Source: CAZLHO01 sp964559455 (GTDB lineage: Bacteria > Krumholzibacteriota > Krumholzibacteriia > LZORAL124-64-63). Taken from it: a stretch of 42,562 nt of DNA. Where the stretch lies: the NCBI GenBank assembly GCA_964559455.1, contig CAZLHO010000023.1, positions 1-42,562 on the forward strand. Reading direction: 5' to 3'. Shown one piece after another: positions 34,689 to 42,562 of this stretch (position 1 is its first letter; each line of letters opens with the position of its first letter). A program made the position numbers and the translations under genes. The notes below the pieces were generated by a model that was not told where the DNA came from, made no database searches, and saw only the letters and a list, made by a program, of their open reading frames with translations.

Positions 34689-35147
34689 CTAGCTCTCGTC
34701 CCGGGCGCCGCTCCGCGTGCGGGCCTTGTCCACGGCCCGCATCAGGTCGGAGGCGTCGGGCACCCCGATCAGCACCGAGCGCCCGTCGCTCAGCCGCAGC
34801 CGCACCGCCTGCGGGCCGCTCAGGCAGTAGCGGCCCTGCATGGGCTTCACGCTCATGCCGAATCCGGTCTCGATCCAGCTGTGGACCGGATCGACGCCGA
34901 CGATGTCGGCCACCGGCACGGTCCGCCGCAGCAGGCCGATCGGGAAGCTCAAGCGGACGGCCTCCCGATCCACCCGCACCCGCATGATGGCCAGCAGCAC
35001 GGGCAGGACCAGGACGATCAGGGCCACCGGCGGCGGGCCTTCGCCGCCCTCCGAGAAGACGGCGGCGCCCATGATCACCAGGCCGATGACGAAGACCAGG
35101 ATGACGACGCCGATTCCCAGGATGGTGCGCTCGTAATAGGGACTCAT
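34689..35147 (-). CDS. Two-helix membrane protein with bacterial PH-like domain
   Basis: A 152-residue product; GGAGG lies 4 nt before the ATG at 35147. Two transmembrane helices occupy about residues 8-28 and 38-55; the rest looks like a PH-like beta domain ('VDREAVRLSFPIGLLRRTV', 'ADIVGVDPV', 'VRLRLSDGRSVLIGVPD'). PH-like membrane domains are common in bacteria and usually of unknown ligand. It is encoded between the SPFH protein and the RHH protein with gaps of 22 and 36 bp, so all three are probably co-transcribed. Confidence 0.75.
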   Translation of the reverse strand: MSPYYERTILGIGVVILVFVIGLVIMGAAVFSEGGEGPPPVALIVLVLPVLLAIMRVRVDREAVRLSFPIGLLRRTVPVADIVGVDPVHSWIETGFGMSVKPMQGRYCLSGPQAVRLRLSDGRSVLIGVPDASDLMRAVDKARTRSGARDES

Positions 35148-35169
35148 CACGCCTCCGGGGCCGCGGCCG

Positions 35170-36036
35170 CTACTGGTAGAGCGTGCCGGTGTTCAGGACT
35201 GGCTGGGCCGCGTGCTCGCTGCAGAGCACCACGAGCAGGTTGCTGACCATCGCCGCCTTGCGCTCCTCGTCCAGGACGACCATCTGCTTCTTGTTCAGCT
35301 CGTCGAGGGCCATCTCGACCATGCCGACGGCTCCCTCGACGATCTTCTGCCGGGCCGCGACCACGGCGGTGGCCTGCTGACGCTGCAGCATGGCGCCGGC
35401 GATCTCGGCCGCGTAGGCCAGGTGGCTCAGGCGGGCCTCGACGACCCTGACGCCGGCCCGGGACAGCCTCTCGAGCAGCTCCTTCTCGAGCCGCTCGTTG
35501 ATCTCCTCGGTGGTGCCGCGCAGCGTCAGTTCGGAGTCGTCGCCGTCGTAGGAGTAGGCGCTGGCCAGATGACGCACCGCGGCCTCGCTCTGGGTCATGA
35601 CGTATTCCTCGTAGTCGTCGACGTCGAAGCTGGCCTGGGCCGTGTTCTCGACCCGCCAGACCACGACGGCGGCGATCTCGATCGGATTGCCCTGCAGGTC
35701 GTTGACCTTGATCTTCTCGCCGTTGAGGTTCCGGGCCCGCAGCGAGATCCGCTGCTTGGTCATGAAGGGGTTGGTCCAGCCGAAGCCGTTGGCCTTGACC
35801 GTGCCCTTGTAGTTGCCGAACAGCAGCATCACCTTGGCCTCGTTCGGATTCACGATGAAGAATCCCCCGTACATGACGAAGGGGATGATGGCCACGACCG
35901 AGGCCAGGATGAACAGGCCGGCCTGGGCCTTGCCGATGGCCTCGATGAAGAGCAACACGCTGGCCAGGTGCAGCACGATGACCACGGCGAGCATCAGCCC
36001 GCCGGGCGCTCTGCCCATCATTTTTTCCTGATGCAT
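35170..36036 (-). CDS. SPFH/Band 7 (stomatin-prohibitin-flotillin) domain protein
   Basis: A 288-residue product. Two hydrophobic segments lie at about residues 14-34 and 40-60, then the SPFH domain: 'FFIVNPNEAKVMLLFGNYKG', 'LRARNLNGEKIKVNDLQGNP', 'AAVVVWRVENTAQASFDVDD', 'GVRVVEARLSHLAYAAEIAG'. The C-terminal helices ('QQATAVVAARQKIVEGAVGM') would form the oligomer rim. SPFH proteins build membrane-associated ring or dome assemblies that organise lipids and proteases. It is the first gene of the operon, behind a good sigma-70 promoter. Confidence 0.88.
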   Translation of the reverse strand: MHQEKMMGRAPGGLMLAVVIVLHLASVLLFIEAIGKAQAGLFILASVVAIIPFVMYGGFFIVNPNEAKVMLLFGNYKGTVKANGFGWTNPFMTKQRISLRARNLNGEKIKVNDLQGNPIEIAAVVVWRVENTAQASFDVDDYEEYVMTQSEAAVRHLASAYSYDGDDSELTLRGTTEEINERLEKELLERLSRAGVRVVEARLSHLAYAAEIAGAMLQRQQATAVVAARQKIVEGAVGMVEMALDELNKKQMVVLDEERKAAMVSNLLVVLCSEHAAQPVLNTGTLYQ

Positions 36037-36083
36037 CGCGATCTTCCTCCTCGCGAGGGTACGGTCCGGGGATGGGGAGTGAT

Positions 36084-36102
36084 TGATATGGAAATGATAT
36101 CA
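36084..36102. promoter_or_regulatory. Candidate RHH operator over the SPFH promoter
   Basis: TGATAT occurs at 36084-36089 and 36095-36100, an 11-bp direct repeat, and the second copy is part of the palindrome TGATATCA (36095-36102) that overlaps the -10 box. RHH proteins often bind repeated short sites at about one helical turn, so autoregulation by the operon's third gene is plausible. Confidence 0.45.
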
Positions 36103-36122
36103 CTTTGAGATCAGGTGGTCAA
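36094..36122 (-). promoter_or_regulatory. Sigma-70 promoter of the SPFH operon
   Basis: On the minus strand TTGACC, a 17-bp spacer and TATCAT: five of six matches in each box with ideal spacing, about 58 bp before the ATG. Confidence 0.75.
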
Positions 36123-36126
36123 GGCG

Positions 36127-36160
36127 AAAAAACCGCCGCCGGCATCCTTGCCGGCGGCGG
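36127..36160 (-). terminator. Intrinsic terminator of the Cys-rich gene
   Basis: On the minus strand CCGCCGCCGGCA, a 4-nt loop and TGCCGGCGGCGG, followed by TTTTTT. Confidence 0.8.
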
Positions 36161-36195
36161 CGAAACCCGGGCGGTCATCCCGCTCGGAAAGGGGC

Positions 36196-36657
36196 TCAGG
36201 CCCTGTCCTTTTCCGCCGCGGCCTTGGGGCAGGCGCAGGCCTTGCCCTCGGCGACGGCCGTGCAGCAGGCCTTCTTGCCGGCCATGTCGCCGGTGACCTT
36301 GGCGGCCTTCTGCTTGGCGAAGTCGCAGCAGCCCATGTCGGCGGCGGCGGCGGCGGCCTTCATCTCGGCGGAGCAGCAGGCGCTCTCGGCCTTGGCGGCC
36401 TTCGCCTCGGCGTAGGCGCAGCAGGTCATGCCGGCCTCGGCGGCGGCGGCCTTCAGCTCGGCGCAACAGCCGGTACAGGCGGCTTGGGCGGAGGCCTGAC
36501 AGGCGGCCTTGGTCGCGCAGGCTGCCTTCGCGGAGCAGGGGGCCTTGGCCGAAGCGTCGGCCTTGGCCGTGCAGGCGGGGGTGTCGCCGGCCAGGGCCGG
36601 GACGGCCAGGGCCAGGACCAGGCCGGCCAGCAGGAGGGTCTTCGAAATGCGCTTCAT
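36196..36657 (-). CDS. Secreted Ala/Lys-rich protein with Cys-Cys repeats
   Basis: A 153-residue product from the ATG at 36657, with AAAGGAA 6 nt upstream. Residues 1-25 form a signal peptide ending PALAGD. The mature part is mostly Ala, Lys, Glu and Cys, with 17 Cys. Early ones are single (PACTAKAD, APCSAKAAC, TKAACQ); then five adjacent pairs come (TGCCAEL, MTCCAYA, ESACCSAE, MGCCDFAKQ, KKACCTAV) at intervals of about 15-20 residues, separated by helical AxxAK segments, and the end is ACACPKAAAEK. I recognise no family. Metal binding in the periplasm or at the surface is a reasonable inference. It is monocistronic, with its own strong promoter and terminator. Confidence 0.8.
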   Translation of the reverse strand: MKRISKTLLLAGLVLALAVPALAGDTPACTAKADASAKAPCSAKAACATKAACQASAQAACTGCCAELKAAAAEAGMTCCAYAEAKAAKAESACCSAEMKAAAAAADMGCCDFAKQKAAKVTGDMAGKKACCTAVAEGKACACPKAAAEKDRA

Positions 36658-36735
36658 GGCGGTTCCTTTCGGAAAGGGGCCGGGGGGAAGAAGCTCCGCC
36701 GGCCCCAAGGGAGATGCAACAAATCATACCAGATC

Positions 36736-36764
36736 AGTATAATTTGTGCCTTCCCTCTCGTCAA
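36736..36764 (-). promoter_or_regulatory. Strong sigma-70 promoter of the Cys-rich gene
   Basis: On the minus strand TTGACG, a 17-bp spacer and TATACT, near-consensus in both boxes and in AT-rich DNA. The leader to the ATG is about 70 nt. Confidence 0.8.
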
Positions 36765-36803
36765 CGGGTTCCGTGAAAATCCGGAAAAATCGTGCCGGAG
36801 GGG

Positions 36804-36833
36804 AAAAAAGGGCCCGGCGGGAGCGCCGGGCCC
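36804..36833 (-). terminator. Intrinsic terminator of pepT
   Basis: On the minus strand GGGCCCGGCG, a 4-nt loop and CGCCGGGCCC, followed by TTTTTT. Confidence 0.8.
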
Positions 36834-36858
36834 ATCGTTCGAGACGTCGAAGTCGGGC

Positions 36859-38118
36859 TCAGCCTTCCTTCTCGGCCCAGACGGCCAGGACCTGCAGGAT
36901 GGTCTCGGTGGCCAACTCCATGTCCTTCATGCAGACCCACTCGCCGAGGCTGTGGAAGCTCTGCTCGCCGGTGAAGATGTTCGGCGTGGGCAGGCCGCGC
37001 GCCGAGAGGTTCGACCCGTCGGTGCCGCCGCGGATCGAGCCCAGCTTGGGCTCCATGCCGGCGCGGCGGATGCCCTCCATCGCGTAGTCGATGGCCCGGG
37101 GCTCCTTCTCCAGGTCGTACTTCATGTTGCGGTAGTATTCCTTGATCTCCACCTCGAATGACGAACCGGGCCAGGCGGCGCAGGCCTCGGCGGCCTTCTC
37201 GCGGATCAGCTCGGCCTTGGGCGCCAGGCCCGCGAGGTCGAAATCGCGGATCAGGACGGTGATCACGACCTGGCTGGTGTTGCCCTCCATGGCGATCGGG
37301 TGGATGTAGCCCTGCATACCCTCGGTGGTCTCGGGGGCCAGGTCGCGGGGCAGGCGCTCCAGGAAGGCGCCGGCCACCTTCAGCGCGGGCACCATCTTGT
37401 CCTTGGCGTAGCCCGGGTGGATGTCGCGGCCGATGAGGGTGACGACCGCGCTGTCGGCGCAGAAGGTCTCGTTCTCGACCTCGCCCCGCTTGCCGCCGTC
37501 CATGGTGTAGGCGACGGTCGCGCCCAGCTTTTCGATGTCGAAGTACTTGACGCCGGCGCCGACTTCCTCGTCGGGCGTGAAGGCGACCTTGACCGGGCCG
37601 TGCTTGAAATCGGGGTTCTCGTTCATGCGGGTCAGGGCTTCCATGATCTCGGCGATGCCCGCCTTGTCGTCGGCGCCCAGCAGGGTGGTGCCGTCGGCCG
37701 TGATGATCGTTTCGCCCAGGCACTCCTCGAGGTAGGGGTTGTCCTTGACGGTGATCGCGGGGCCGTTGGGCAGGGCGATGTCGCCACCCTGGTAGTTCTC
37801 GTGGAAGACGGGCTTCACGTTCTCGCCCGAGACGCCGGGGTAGGTGTCCATATGCGAGATGAAGGCGACGGCGGGCACCTTGGCCAGGGCCGGATCGTTG
37901 GCCGGCAGCGTGGCGGTGACGTAGCCGTGCTTGTCCAGCTTGACGCCCTCGAGGCCCAGTTCCTCGAGTTCCTTGACGAGTTCGCGGGCCAGGTCCAGCT
38001 GGCAGGCCGTGGACGGATAGGTCTCGGAGCCCTCGGCGGCCTGGGTGTTGATCTTGGCGTACTTGACGAAACGCTCGATCAGGGTCGGGAAGCGTGAATC
38101 AGGCTTGCGCTCGAGCAT
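36859..38118 (-). CDS. pepT: Peptidase T (tripeptide aminopeptidase, M20B)
   Basis: A 419-residue product, normal for the family. The ATG at 38118 has AAAGGAG upstream; longer in-frame starts lack a ribosome site. Metal-site motifs are present: 'AFISHMDTYPGVSG', 'LLGADDKAGIAEI', 'VAFTPDEEVGAGV', 'GRDIHPGYAKDKM' and 'IRGGTDGSNLSARGLPTPN', with the last His in 'EQSFHSLGEW'. It removes the N-terminal residue from tripeptides in the cytoplasm, using two zinc ions. The oligopeptide transporter at 38403 is divergent from it, so import and breakdown of peptides sit side by side. Confidence 0.93.
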   Translation of the reverse strand: MLERKPDSRFPTLIERFVKYAKINTQAAEGSETYPSTACQLDLARELVKELEELGLEGVKLDKHGYVTATLPANDPALAKVPAVAFISHMDTYPGVSGENVKPVFHENYQGGDIALPNGPAITVKDNPYLEECLGETIITADGTTLLGADDKAGIAEIMEALTRMNENPDFKHGPVKVAFTPDEEVGAGVKYFDIEKLGATVAYTMDGGKRGEVENETFCADSAVVTLIGRDIHPGYAKDKMVPALKVAGAFLERLPRDLAPETTEGMQGYIHPIAMEGNTSQVVITVLIRDFDLAGLAPKAELIREKAAEACAAWPGSSFEVEIKEYYRNMKYDLEKEPRAIDYAMEGIRRAGMEPKLGSIRGGTDGSNLSARGLPTPNIFTGEQSFHSLGEWVCMKDMELATETILQVLAVWAEKEG

Positions 38119-38402
38119 GGGCTCTCCTTTATGGATCCGTGACGGCAAGGGGAATGCGACATCCGCGCGGACGCCGGCGGCGGGCTCGCGGTTCGGCACC
38201 GGACCCGCCGCTGCCGGCCCGGCGCCACCGCCAAATGTATCGGATCGATCTCCTGTGGGCAAGGAAGCGCCCCGGCGTCGCCGCGGGGGGGGGTGAACTT
38301 TCCCTGTCGGCGTGGCGGGGCGCGTGCTAGCTTTGGCCGGTTCCGCCGGTTTTCCGCCGGCGGCCGATTTCCAATTCCCCGCGCGTATTTCTGGAGGTGC
38401 CG

Positions 38403-40454
38403 ATGGACGTCAGTGGCAAGAAGAGCCTTCCCGAGAATGCGTACCGCAGGCTGAATCCCGGCGAGTCCTACGTTCCCGTCACGCCGCACGACTCGATCGT
38501 GCCGGAACTGACGGGTTACTCCCTGTTCTGGGGACTCTTCTATGCGGTGCTCTTCTCGGCCGCCTGCGCCTACCTGGGCCTGAAGATCGGCCAGGTTTTC
38601 GAGGCGGCGATCCCGATCACGATCCTCGCGATCGGCCTCAGCAGCGCCCTGAAGAAGAAGAACGCGCTGCAGCAGAACGTGATGATCCAGTCCATCGGCT
38701 CGGCTTCGGGCCTGGTCGTCGCCGGCGCCATCTTCACGGTGCCCGGCCTGTACATCCTGGGCCTGGACCAGCAGGCGGGCTTCTGGCGGATGTTCATGGC
38801 CTCGCTGCTGGGCGGTTTCCTCGGCATCCTCTTCCTGATCCCCTTCCGCCGCTACTTCGTGAAGGACATGCACGGGGAGTTCCCCTTCCCCGAGGCCACC
38901 GCCTCGACCGAGGTGCTGATGGCCGGCGAGGCGGGCGGCGAGCAGGCCAAGGTGCTGATCAAGGCCGGCGTCTTCGCGGGCCTCTACAACTTCATGGGCG
39001 GGACCTTCGGCCTCTGGCGCGAGCGGGTCTCGACCATGGACTTCGCCTGGGGCCGCAAGCTGGCCGACGGGGTGCGCCTGGAGGGCCGCATGCTCGTGGA
39101 CGCCGCGGTGATCGGCCTGGGCTACATCGTCGGGCTGCGCTACGCGCTGATCATCGCCTGCGGCTCGTTCATGGCCTGGTGGGTGGTCATTCCCGCCTTC
39201 GGCTTCATCGGCCGCGAGTTCAACGTCGCCGAGCTGATCGCGATGAACCCCGAGACGATCTTCGCCGACTACGTCCGCCACATCGGAATCGGCACGATCG
39301 CCATGGCCGGCATGATCGGCGTCTGGAAGTCGCGCAGCATCATCGTCGGCGCTTTCAAGCTGGCCCTCGGCGAGATCACCGGCGGCGTGACCAAGAGCGC
39401 CGACGACGGCGTCCGCACCCAGCGCGACCTGCCCATGCCCCTGATCTGGGGCCTGATCGCCGTGACGATGGCGGTGGTCTTCGTCTTCTTCTGGCTGGGC
39501 GTGACCGGCCAGATCGGCTGGGCCCTGACCGGCCTGCTGATCGTCGCCGTGATCAGCTTCCTCTTCACGACGGTGGCCGCCCGGGCCATCGCCATCGTGG
39601 GCACGAACCCGGTCTCGGGCATGACCCTGATGACGCTGATCATCAGCTCGGTGATCCTGAACTGGGTGGGCCTCGAGGGGGACAGCGGCATCGTGGCCGC
39701 CCTGCTGATCGGCGGCGTCGTCTGCACCGCGCTCTCGATGAGCGGCGGCTTCGTCAGCGACCTGAAGATCGGCTACTGGCTGGGCACCACGCCCGCCGTG
39801 CAGCAGCGCTGGAAGTTCCTGGGCACGATCGTGTCGGCCGCCGCGGTGGCGGGCGTGATCATGCTGCTGAACAAGACCTACGGCTTCGGCGCCGGCAGCC
39901 AGCTCGAGGCGCCCCAGGCCAGCGCCATGGCCGCCGTGATCCAGCCCCTGATGACCGGCGAGCCCGCGCCCTGGCTGCTCTACATGGGCGGCTGCTTCAT
40001 GGCCCTGATCCTGGAGTGGGTCGGCGTGCCGCCCCTGGCCTTCGCCCTGGGCATGTACCTGCCCCTGCACCTGAACACCCCGATCCTCGCCGGCGGCATC
40101 GTGGCCTACCTGTCCGGCCGCGGCCGCACCGAGGAGGCGCGCACCAAGCGCAAGGAGAAGGGCACCCTGATGGCCAGCGGCTTCGTGGCCGGCGGCGCGA
40201 TCATGGGCGTGGTCAGCGCCCTGGTGCTCTACTTCGGTCAGATGCTCGCCCAGCGCTCCGGCTGGACGAAGGTCATCCACAACGCCGACGGCACCACCCA
40301 GACCCTGCAGGCCGGCGACTGGTCGGTGACCAACGCCCTGGGCCTGCACCACTGGGTCGAGGTGAACCCCGCCTCGTCGCTGGTCGCCCTGGCGCTCTTC
40401 CTGGGCCTGTGCTGGTTCCTGTGGCACGGCGCCAGGGGCGCCGCCAAGGACTAG
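38403..40454 (+). CDS. OPT-family oligopeptide transporter
   Basis: A 683-residue polytopic membrane protein. The ATG at 38403 has GGAGGTG 4 nt upstream. Motifs of the OPT family are visible near the start ('ELTGYSLFWGLFYAVLFSAA', 'YLGLKIGQVFEAAIPITILA') and later ('EFPFPEATASTEVLMAGEAG', 'GFVAGGAIMGVVSALVLYFG'). About 14-16 hydrophobic segments are expected. Prokaryotic OPT members carry peptides or metal chelates; the divergent peptidase T supports peptides. The 284-bp spacer to pepT shows no clear promoter by eye. Confidence 0.9.
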   Translation: MDVSGKKSLPENAYRRLNPGESYVPVTPHDSIVPELTGYSLFWGLFYAVLFSAACAYLGLKIGQVFEAAIPITILAIGLSSALKKKNALQQNVMIQSIGSASGLVVAGAIFTVPGLYILGLDQQAGFWRMFMASLLGGFLGILFLIPFRRYFVKDMHGEFPFPEATASTEVLMAGEAGGEQAKVLIKAGVFAGLYNFMGGTFGLWRERVSTMDFAWGRKLADGVRLEGRMLVDAAVIGLGYIVGLRYALIIACGSFMAWWVVIPAFGFIGREFNVAELIAMNPETIFADYVRHIGIGTIAMAGMIGVWKSRSIIVGAFKLALGEITGGVTKSADDGVRTQRDLPMPLIWGLIAVTMAVVFVFFWLGVTGQIGWALTGLLIVAVISFLFTTVAARAIAIVGTNPVSGMTLMTLIISSVILNWVGLEGDSGIVAALLIGGVVCTALSMSGGFVSDLKIGYWLGTTPAVQQRWKFLGTIVSAAAVAGVIMLLNKTYGFGAGSQLEAPQASAMAAVIQPLMTGEPAPWLLYMGGCFMALILEWVGVPPLAFALGMYLPLHLNTPILAGGIVAYLSGRGRTEEARTKRKEKGTLMASGFVAGGAIMGVVSALVLYFGQMLAQRSGWTKVIHNADGTTQTLQAGDWSVTNALGLHHWVEVNPASSLVALALFLGLCWFLWHGARGAAKD

Positions 40455-40479
40455 GACCTGCTCCGTTCCGGACGATCGA

Positions 40480-40510
40480 AAGGGCCCCCGGCTTCCGGCC
40501 GGGGGCCCTT
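40480..40510 (+). terminator. Terminator of the OPT transporter gene
   Basis: AAGGGCCCCCGGC and GCCGGGGGCCCTT form a perfect 13-bp stem with a 5-nt loop, followed by CTG. A strong hairpin without a long T-run. Confidence 0.65.
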
Positions 40511-40618
40511 CTGCCTGGGCGGGCGCGGCGAAGGCCGATGTTGCCCGCAACGGTAGCCGGGGGCTATGTTCTCCACGAGCGGCCGACTGCGGGATCAAGG
40601 CAGGAGGGATCTCCCCGG

Positions 40619-42013
40619 ATGAAGAGAATGCGAATCGTCACCGCGGCGCTGGCCGCATTCCTGGCGGCCCTGGCCGTCGTCGGCGGCTGCGGCTCGCGCA
40701 CGCAGACCCCGCCTCCGAACATCGTCGTCGTCCTTGTCGACGCCCTGCGCCGCGACCACGTCGGCTGCTATGGCTACGAGCGGGACACGTCCCCCTTCTT
40801 CGACGCCGGCGCCGCTTCCGGCCTGCGCTTCGCCGACTGCATCGCGCACGCGCCGTGGACCGCGCCTTCGGTGGCCAGCATCTTCACCTCCCGCTACCCC
40901 ACGCAGTCGGGCGTCGGGGCCCTGGAGGACTCCTCGGGGCTGCGCAACGTCCACCGCAATTCGGCCAGCGCCCTGCCCGACGAGGCCCTGACTCTGGCCG
41001 AACTGCTGTCGGCCGCCGGCTACCGCACCTTCTCGATCGGCAGCAACCCCTTCGCCTCGTTGAAGTTCGGGATGGCCCAGGGATTCGACCGCGTCGTCAC
41101 CGACGCCCGGCACGCCAGCAAGGTCGTCGACGTGGCGCTGGCGATCCTCGAGGACTTCGACAGCGGAACGACGCCCGACGCGGCGCCGGCGCGGCCCTTC
41201 TTCGGCTATCTCCACTTCATGGACGTCCACGCTCCGAACCGTCCGCCGCGGCGCTACTACAACAAGTACCCGACCGCGGACGGGGCGCCGCACCGGGTCG
41301 AGCACCGCGACGGCAACGACAAGGACGTCGCCGGGCTGACCGCCGAAGAGCTGGCCGTCTTCAAGAGCCACAAGGTGGCGCTCTACGACGGTTCCTTGAA
41401 CTATGTCGACGACCAGGTCGGGCGCTTCGCCGCGGCCCTGCGGGAGCGCGGACTGCTCGAGAACACGGTCTTCGTGGTGATGGCCGACCACGGGGAGGGC
41501 CTGTGGGATCACGGTCTGCACATGGGGCACGGCTTCTCGCTGTACGCCGAACTGGTCGAGGTGCCCCTGATCCTCTTCGGCGCCGGCGTTCCCGTCGGCG
41601 TGGTCGAGTCCCGGGTGCGCAACATCGACGTCGCGCCCACCCTGCTCGGGCTGGCCGGCGTGCCCGCGCCCGAGGGCTTCGAGGGAAGCGACCTGCTGCG
41701 CCTGCGTACCGAGGGCCGGATCCCGGACCTGCCCGCCTTCAGCGAGGACATCTCCTACGGCTTCGAGCAGAAGGCCCTGCACGCCGGCGGTTTCAAGTTC
41801 ATCCACCGCCTGCGGGAAGGCGAGTCCGACCTGCTCTTCGACAAGCGGGCCGATCCCGACGAACTCGTCGACATCCTGGCGACGGATCCCGCGACCGCGG
41901 CCGGGATGTCGGCGCGGCTCGACTCCCTGCTGGCGAGCCTCGACAAGGCCGACCGGCGGGGCGTGGTCGTCGACGAGGCCACGCGCCGGCAGCTGCGCGC
42001 CCTGGGCTACTAG
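40619..42013 (+). CDS. Sulfatase-family lipoprotein
   Basis: A 464-residue product with AGGAGGG upstream. It starts as a lipoprotein (MKRMRIVTAALAAFLAALAV, VGGC with C24). 'NIVVVLVDALRRDHVGCYGY' is the metal-binding start of sulfatase-fold enzymes. The nucleophile segment is APWTAPSVASIFTSRYP, again Thr at the catalytic position instead of Cys/Ser. 'VFVVMADHGEGLWDHGLHMGHG' gives further metal ligands. It is probably a surface- or periplasm-tethered phosphoester or sulfate-ester hydrolase or a transferase; the Thr argues for phosphorus chemistry. Confidence 0.82.
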   Translation: MKRMRIVTAALAAFLAALAVVGGCGSRTQTPPPNIVVVLVDALRRDHVGCYGYERDTSPFFDAGAASGLRFADCIAHAPWTAPSVASIFTSRYPTQSGVGALEDSSGLRNVHRNSASALPDEALTLAELLSAAGYRTFSIGSNPFASLKFGMAQGFDRVVTDARHASKVVDVALAILEDFDSGTTPDAAPARPFFGYLHFMDVHAPNRPPRRYYNKYPTADGAPHRVEHRDGNDKDVAGLTAEELAVFKSHKVALYDGSLNYVDDQVGRFAAALRERGLLENTVFVVMADHGEGLWDHGLHMGHGFSLYAELVEVPLILFGAGVPVGVVESRVRNIDVAPTLLGLAGVPAPEGFEGSDLLRLRTEGRIPDLPAFSEDISYGFEQKALHAGGFKFIHRLREGESDLLFDKRADPDELVDILATDPATAAGMSARLDSLLASLDKADRRGVVVDEATRRQLRALGY

Positions 42014-42113
42014 GGACCGCCATTCCTCTTTGCGCCGGATCCCGTCTGGGATATGTTGGTTCCCGGCCCGCCGTCATCAGTCCGCGTCCCCCCGACGATC
42101 CGAGGAGGTCCCC

Positions 42114-42562
42114 ATGGCCCTGCTGCTCTCACGCAAGGACGTCGAATCCGTCCTGACCATGTCCGACTGCCTGTCCGCCGTGGAGCAGGCCTTCGCCGAA
42201 CTGGCCCGCGGCAACGCCGACATGCCCCAGCGGGCGGCGATCCGGGTGCCCGAACACAAGGGTCTGTTTCTGGGCATGCCCGCCTTCATCGGCGGCGGCA
42301 CGGGGGCCCTGGGCCTGAAGGTGGTCACCGTCTATCCCGGGAATCCTTCGCTGCACGGGCTGCCCACGACCCTCGGCACCCTGATCCTGCTGGATCCGGC
42401 CACGGGCCGGGCCGAGGCGATCATGGACGCCGGCTATCTGACCGCCGTCCGCACCGGCGCGGCGAGCGGGGTCGCGACGAAGCACCTGGCCCGCGGCGAC
42501 GCCGACGTCTGCACCGTCTTCGGCGCCGGCGTGCAGGCCCGCAAGCAGCTCGAGGCCGTGCA
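42114..42562 (+). CDS. Ornithine cyclodeaminase / mu-crystallin family protein, 3' end outside window
   Basis: The first 149 residues of a longer protein cut by the window edge; CGAGGAGG precedes the ATG. 'LSRKDVESVLTMSDCLSAVE', 'QRAAIRVPEHKGLFLGMPAF', 'LGLKVVTVYPGNP', 'MDAGYLTAVRTGAASGVATK' and the start of the Rossmann motif 'VFGAGVQARKQLEAV' fit the family. Members are NAD(P)-dependent ornithine cyclodeaminases, ketimine reductases or alanine dehydrogenases; the substrate cannot be decided from this part. Confidence 0.88.
   Translation, partial: MALLLSRKDVESVLTMSDCLSAVEQAFAELARGNADMPQRAAIRVPEHKGLFLGMPAFIGGGTGALGLKVVTVYPGNPSLHGLPTTLGTLILLDPATGRAEAIMDAGYLTAVRTGAASGVATKHLARGDADVCTVFGAGVQARKQLEAV

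Noticed and set aside
38079..40598. 839-codon open frame antisense to the OPT transporter gene
   Set aside because: Gly/His/Ala low-complexity translation; the sense strand encodes a clear OPT transporter.
38312..40618. Long plus-strand frame leading into the lipoprotein sulfatase
   Set aside because: It overlaps the OPT gene in another frame and is Arg/Gly/Pro-rich; the sulfatase has its own ribosome site and lipoprotein start at 40619.

Overview
The window looks like a chromosomal contig from a GC-rich, didermic, environmental bacterium, probably an uncultured lineage of the FCB-type superphylum (Krumholzibacteriota, Eisenbacteria or Latescibacterota are typical candidates). This is inferred from secreted proteins ending in an NPFNP...GRLVRTL...GVYFY...RMLLLK sorting domain, beta-propeller and FG-GAP surface proteins, a multiheme cytochrome, an outer-membrane barrel and very high GC. 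A run of 100 N at 5771-5870 marks a scaffold gap, so this is probably a metagenome assembly. No rRNA, tRNA or CRISPR array was recognised.

Left part (1-16.0 kb): a secretome-rich region. It has a LamG/FG-GAP protein cut by the window edge, two PD40-type propeller proteins (one broken by the gap), two paralogous 6-bladed-propeller proteins, a PcfJ-like protein, a 1070-residue LVIVD-repeat protein with a C-terminal sorting domain, a small collagen-motif lipoprotein, a decayed esterase and a LolA-like exported protein. A dispersed repeat runs through it: the 3' end of a sorting-domain gene plus about 120 bp of downstream DNA ending in a GC hairpin. It occurs once behind an intact gene and three times as orphan or decayed copies; two further sites keep only the hairpin part.

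Middle (16.0-27.8 kb): a minus-strand rhodanese-TauE/SafE-ArsR sulfur operon; a hipBA toxin-antitoxin pair with a palindrome-rich control region; an outer-membrane barrel protein divergent from a five-heme cytochrome; a BlaI-BlaR1-like pair whose protease carries about eight 27-residue repeats; a 2-Cys peroxiredoxin; an IS element whose terminal inverted repeats can be read; and an alkaline-phosphatase-superfamily metalloenzyme.

Right part (27.8-42.6 kb): a second sorting-domain protein, a sulfatase-like hydrolase, and a thioredoxin gene that appears to be read from a sigma-54 promoter next to a divergent PAS-type sigma-54 activator with a cysteine cluster. Then come a small membrane-anchored protein, an SPFH / PH-like / ribbon-helix-helix operon, a secreted Cys-Cys-repeat protein, peptidase T with an OPT oligopeptide transporter on the other side, a lipoprotein sulfatase, and the start of an ornithine cyclodeaminase/mu-crystallin family gene. 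The strongest leads are the mobile-looking sorting-domain/terminator repeat, the sigma-54-controlled thioredoxin module and the Cys-Cys-repeat protein.
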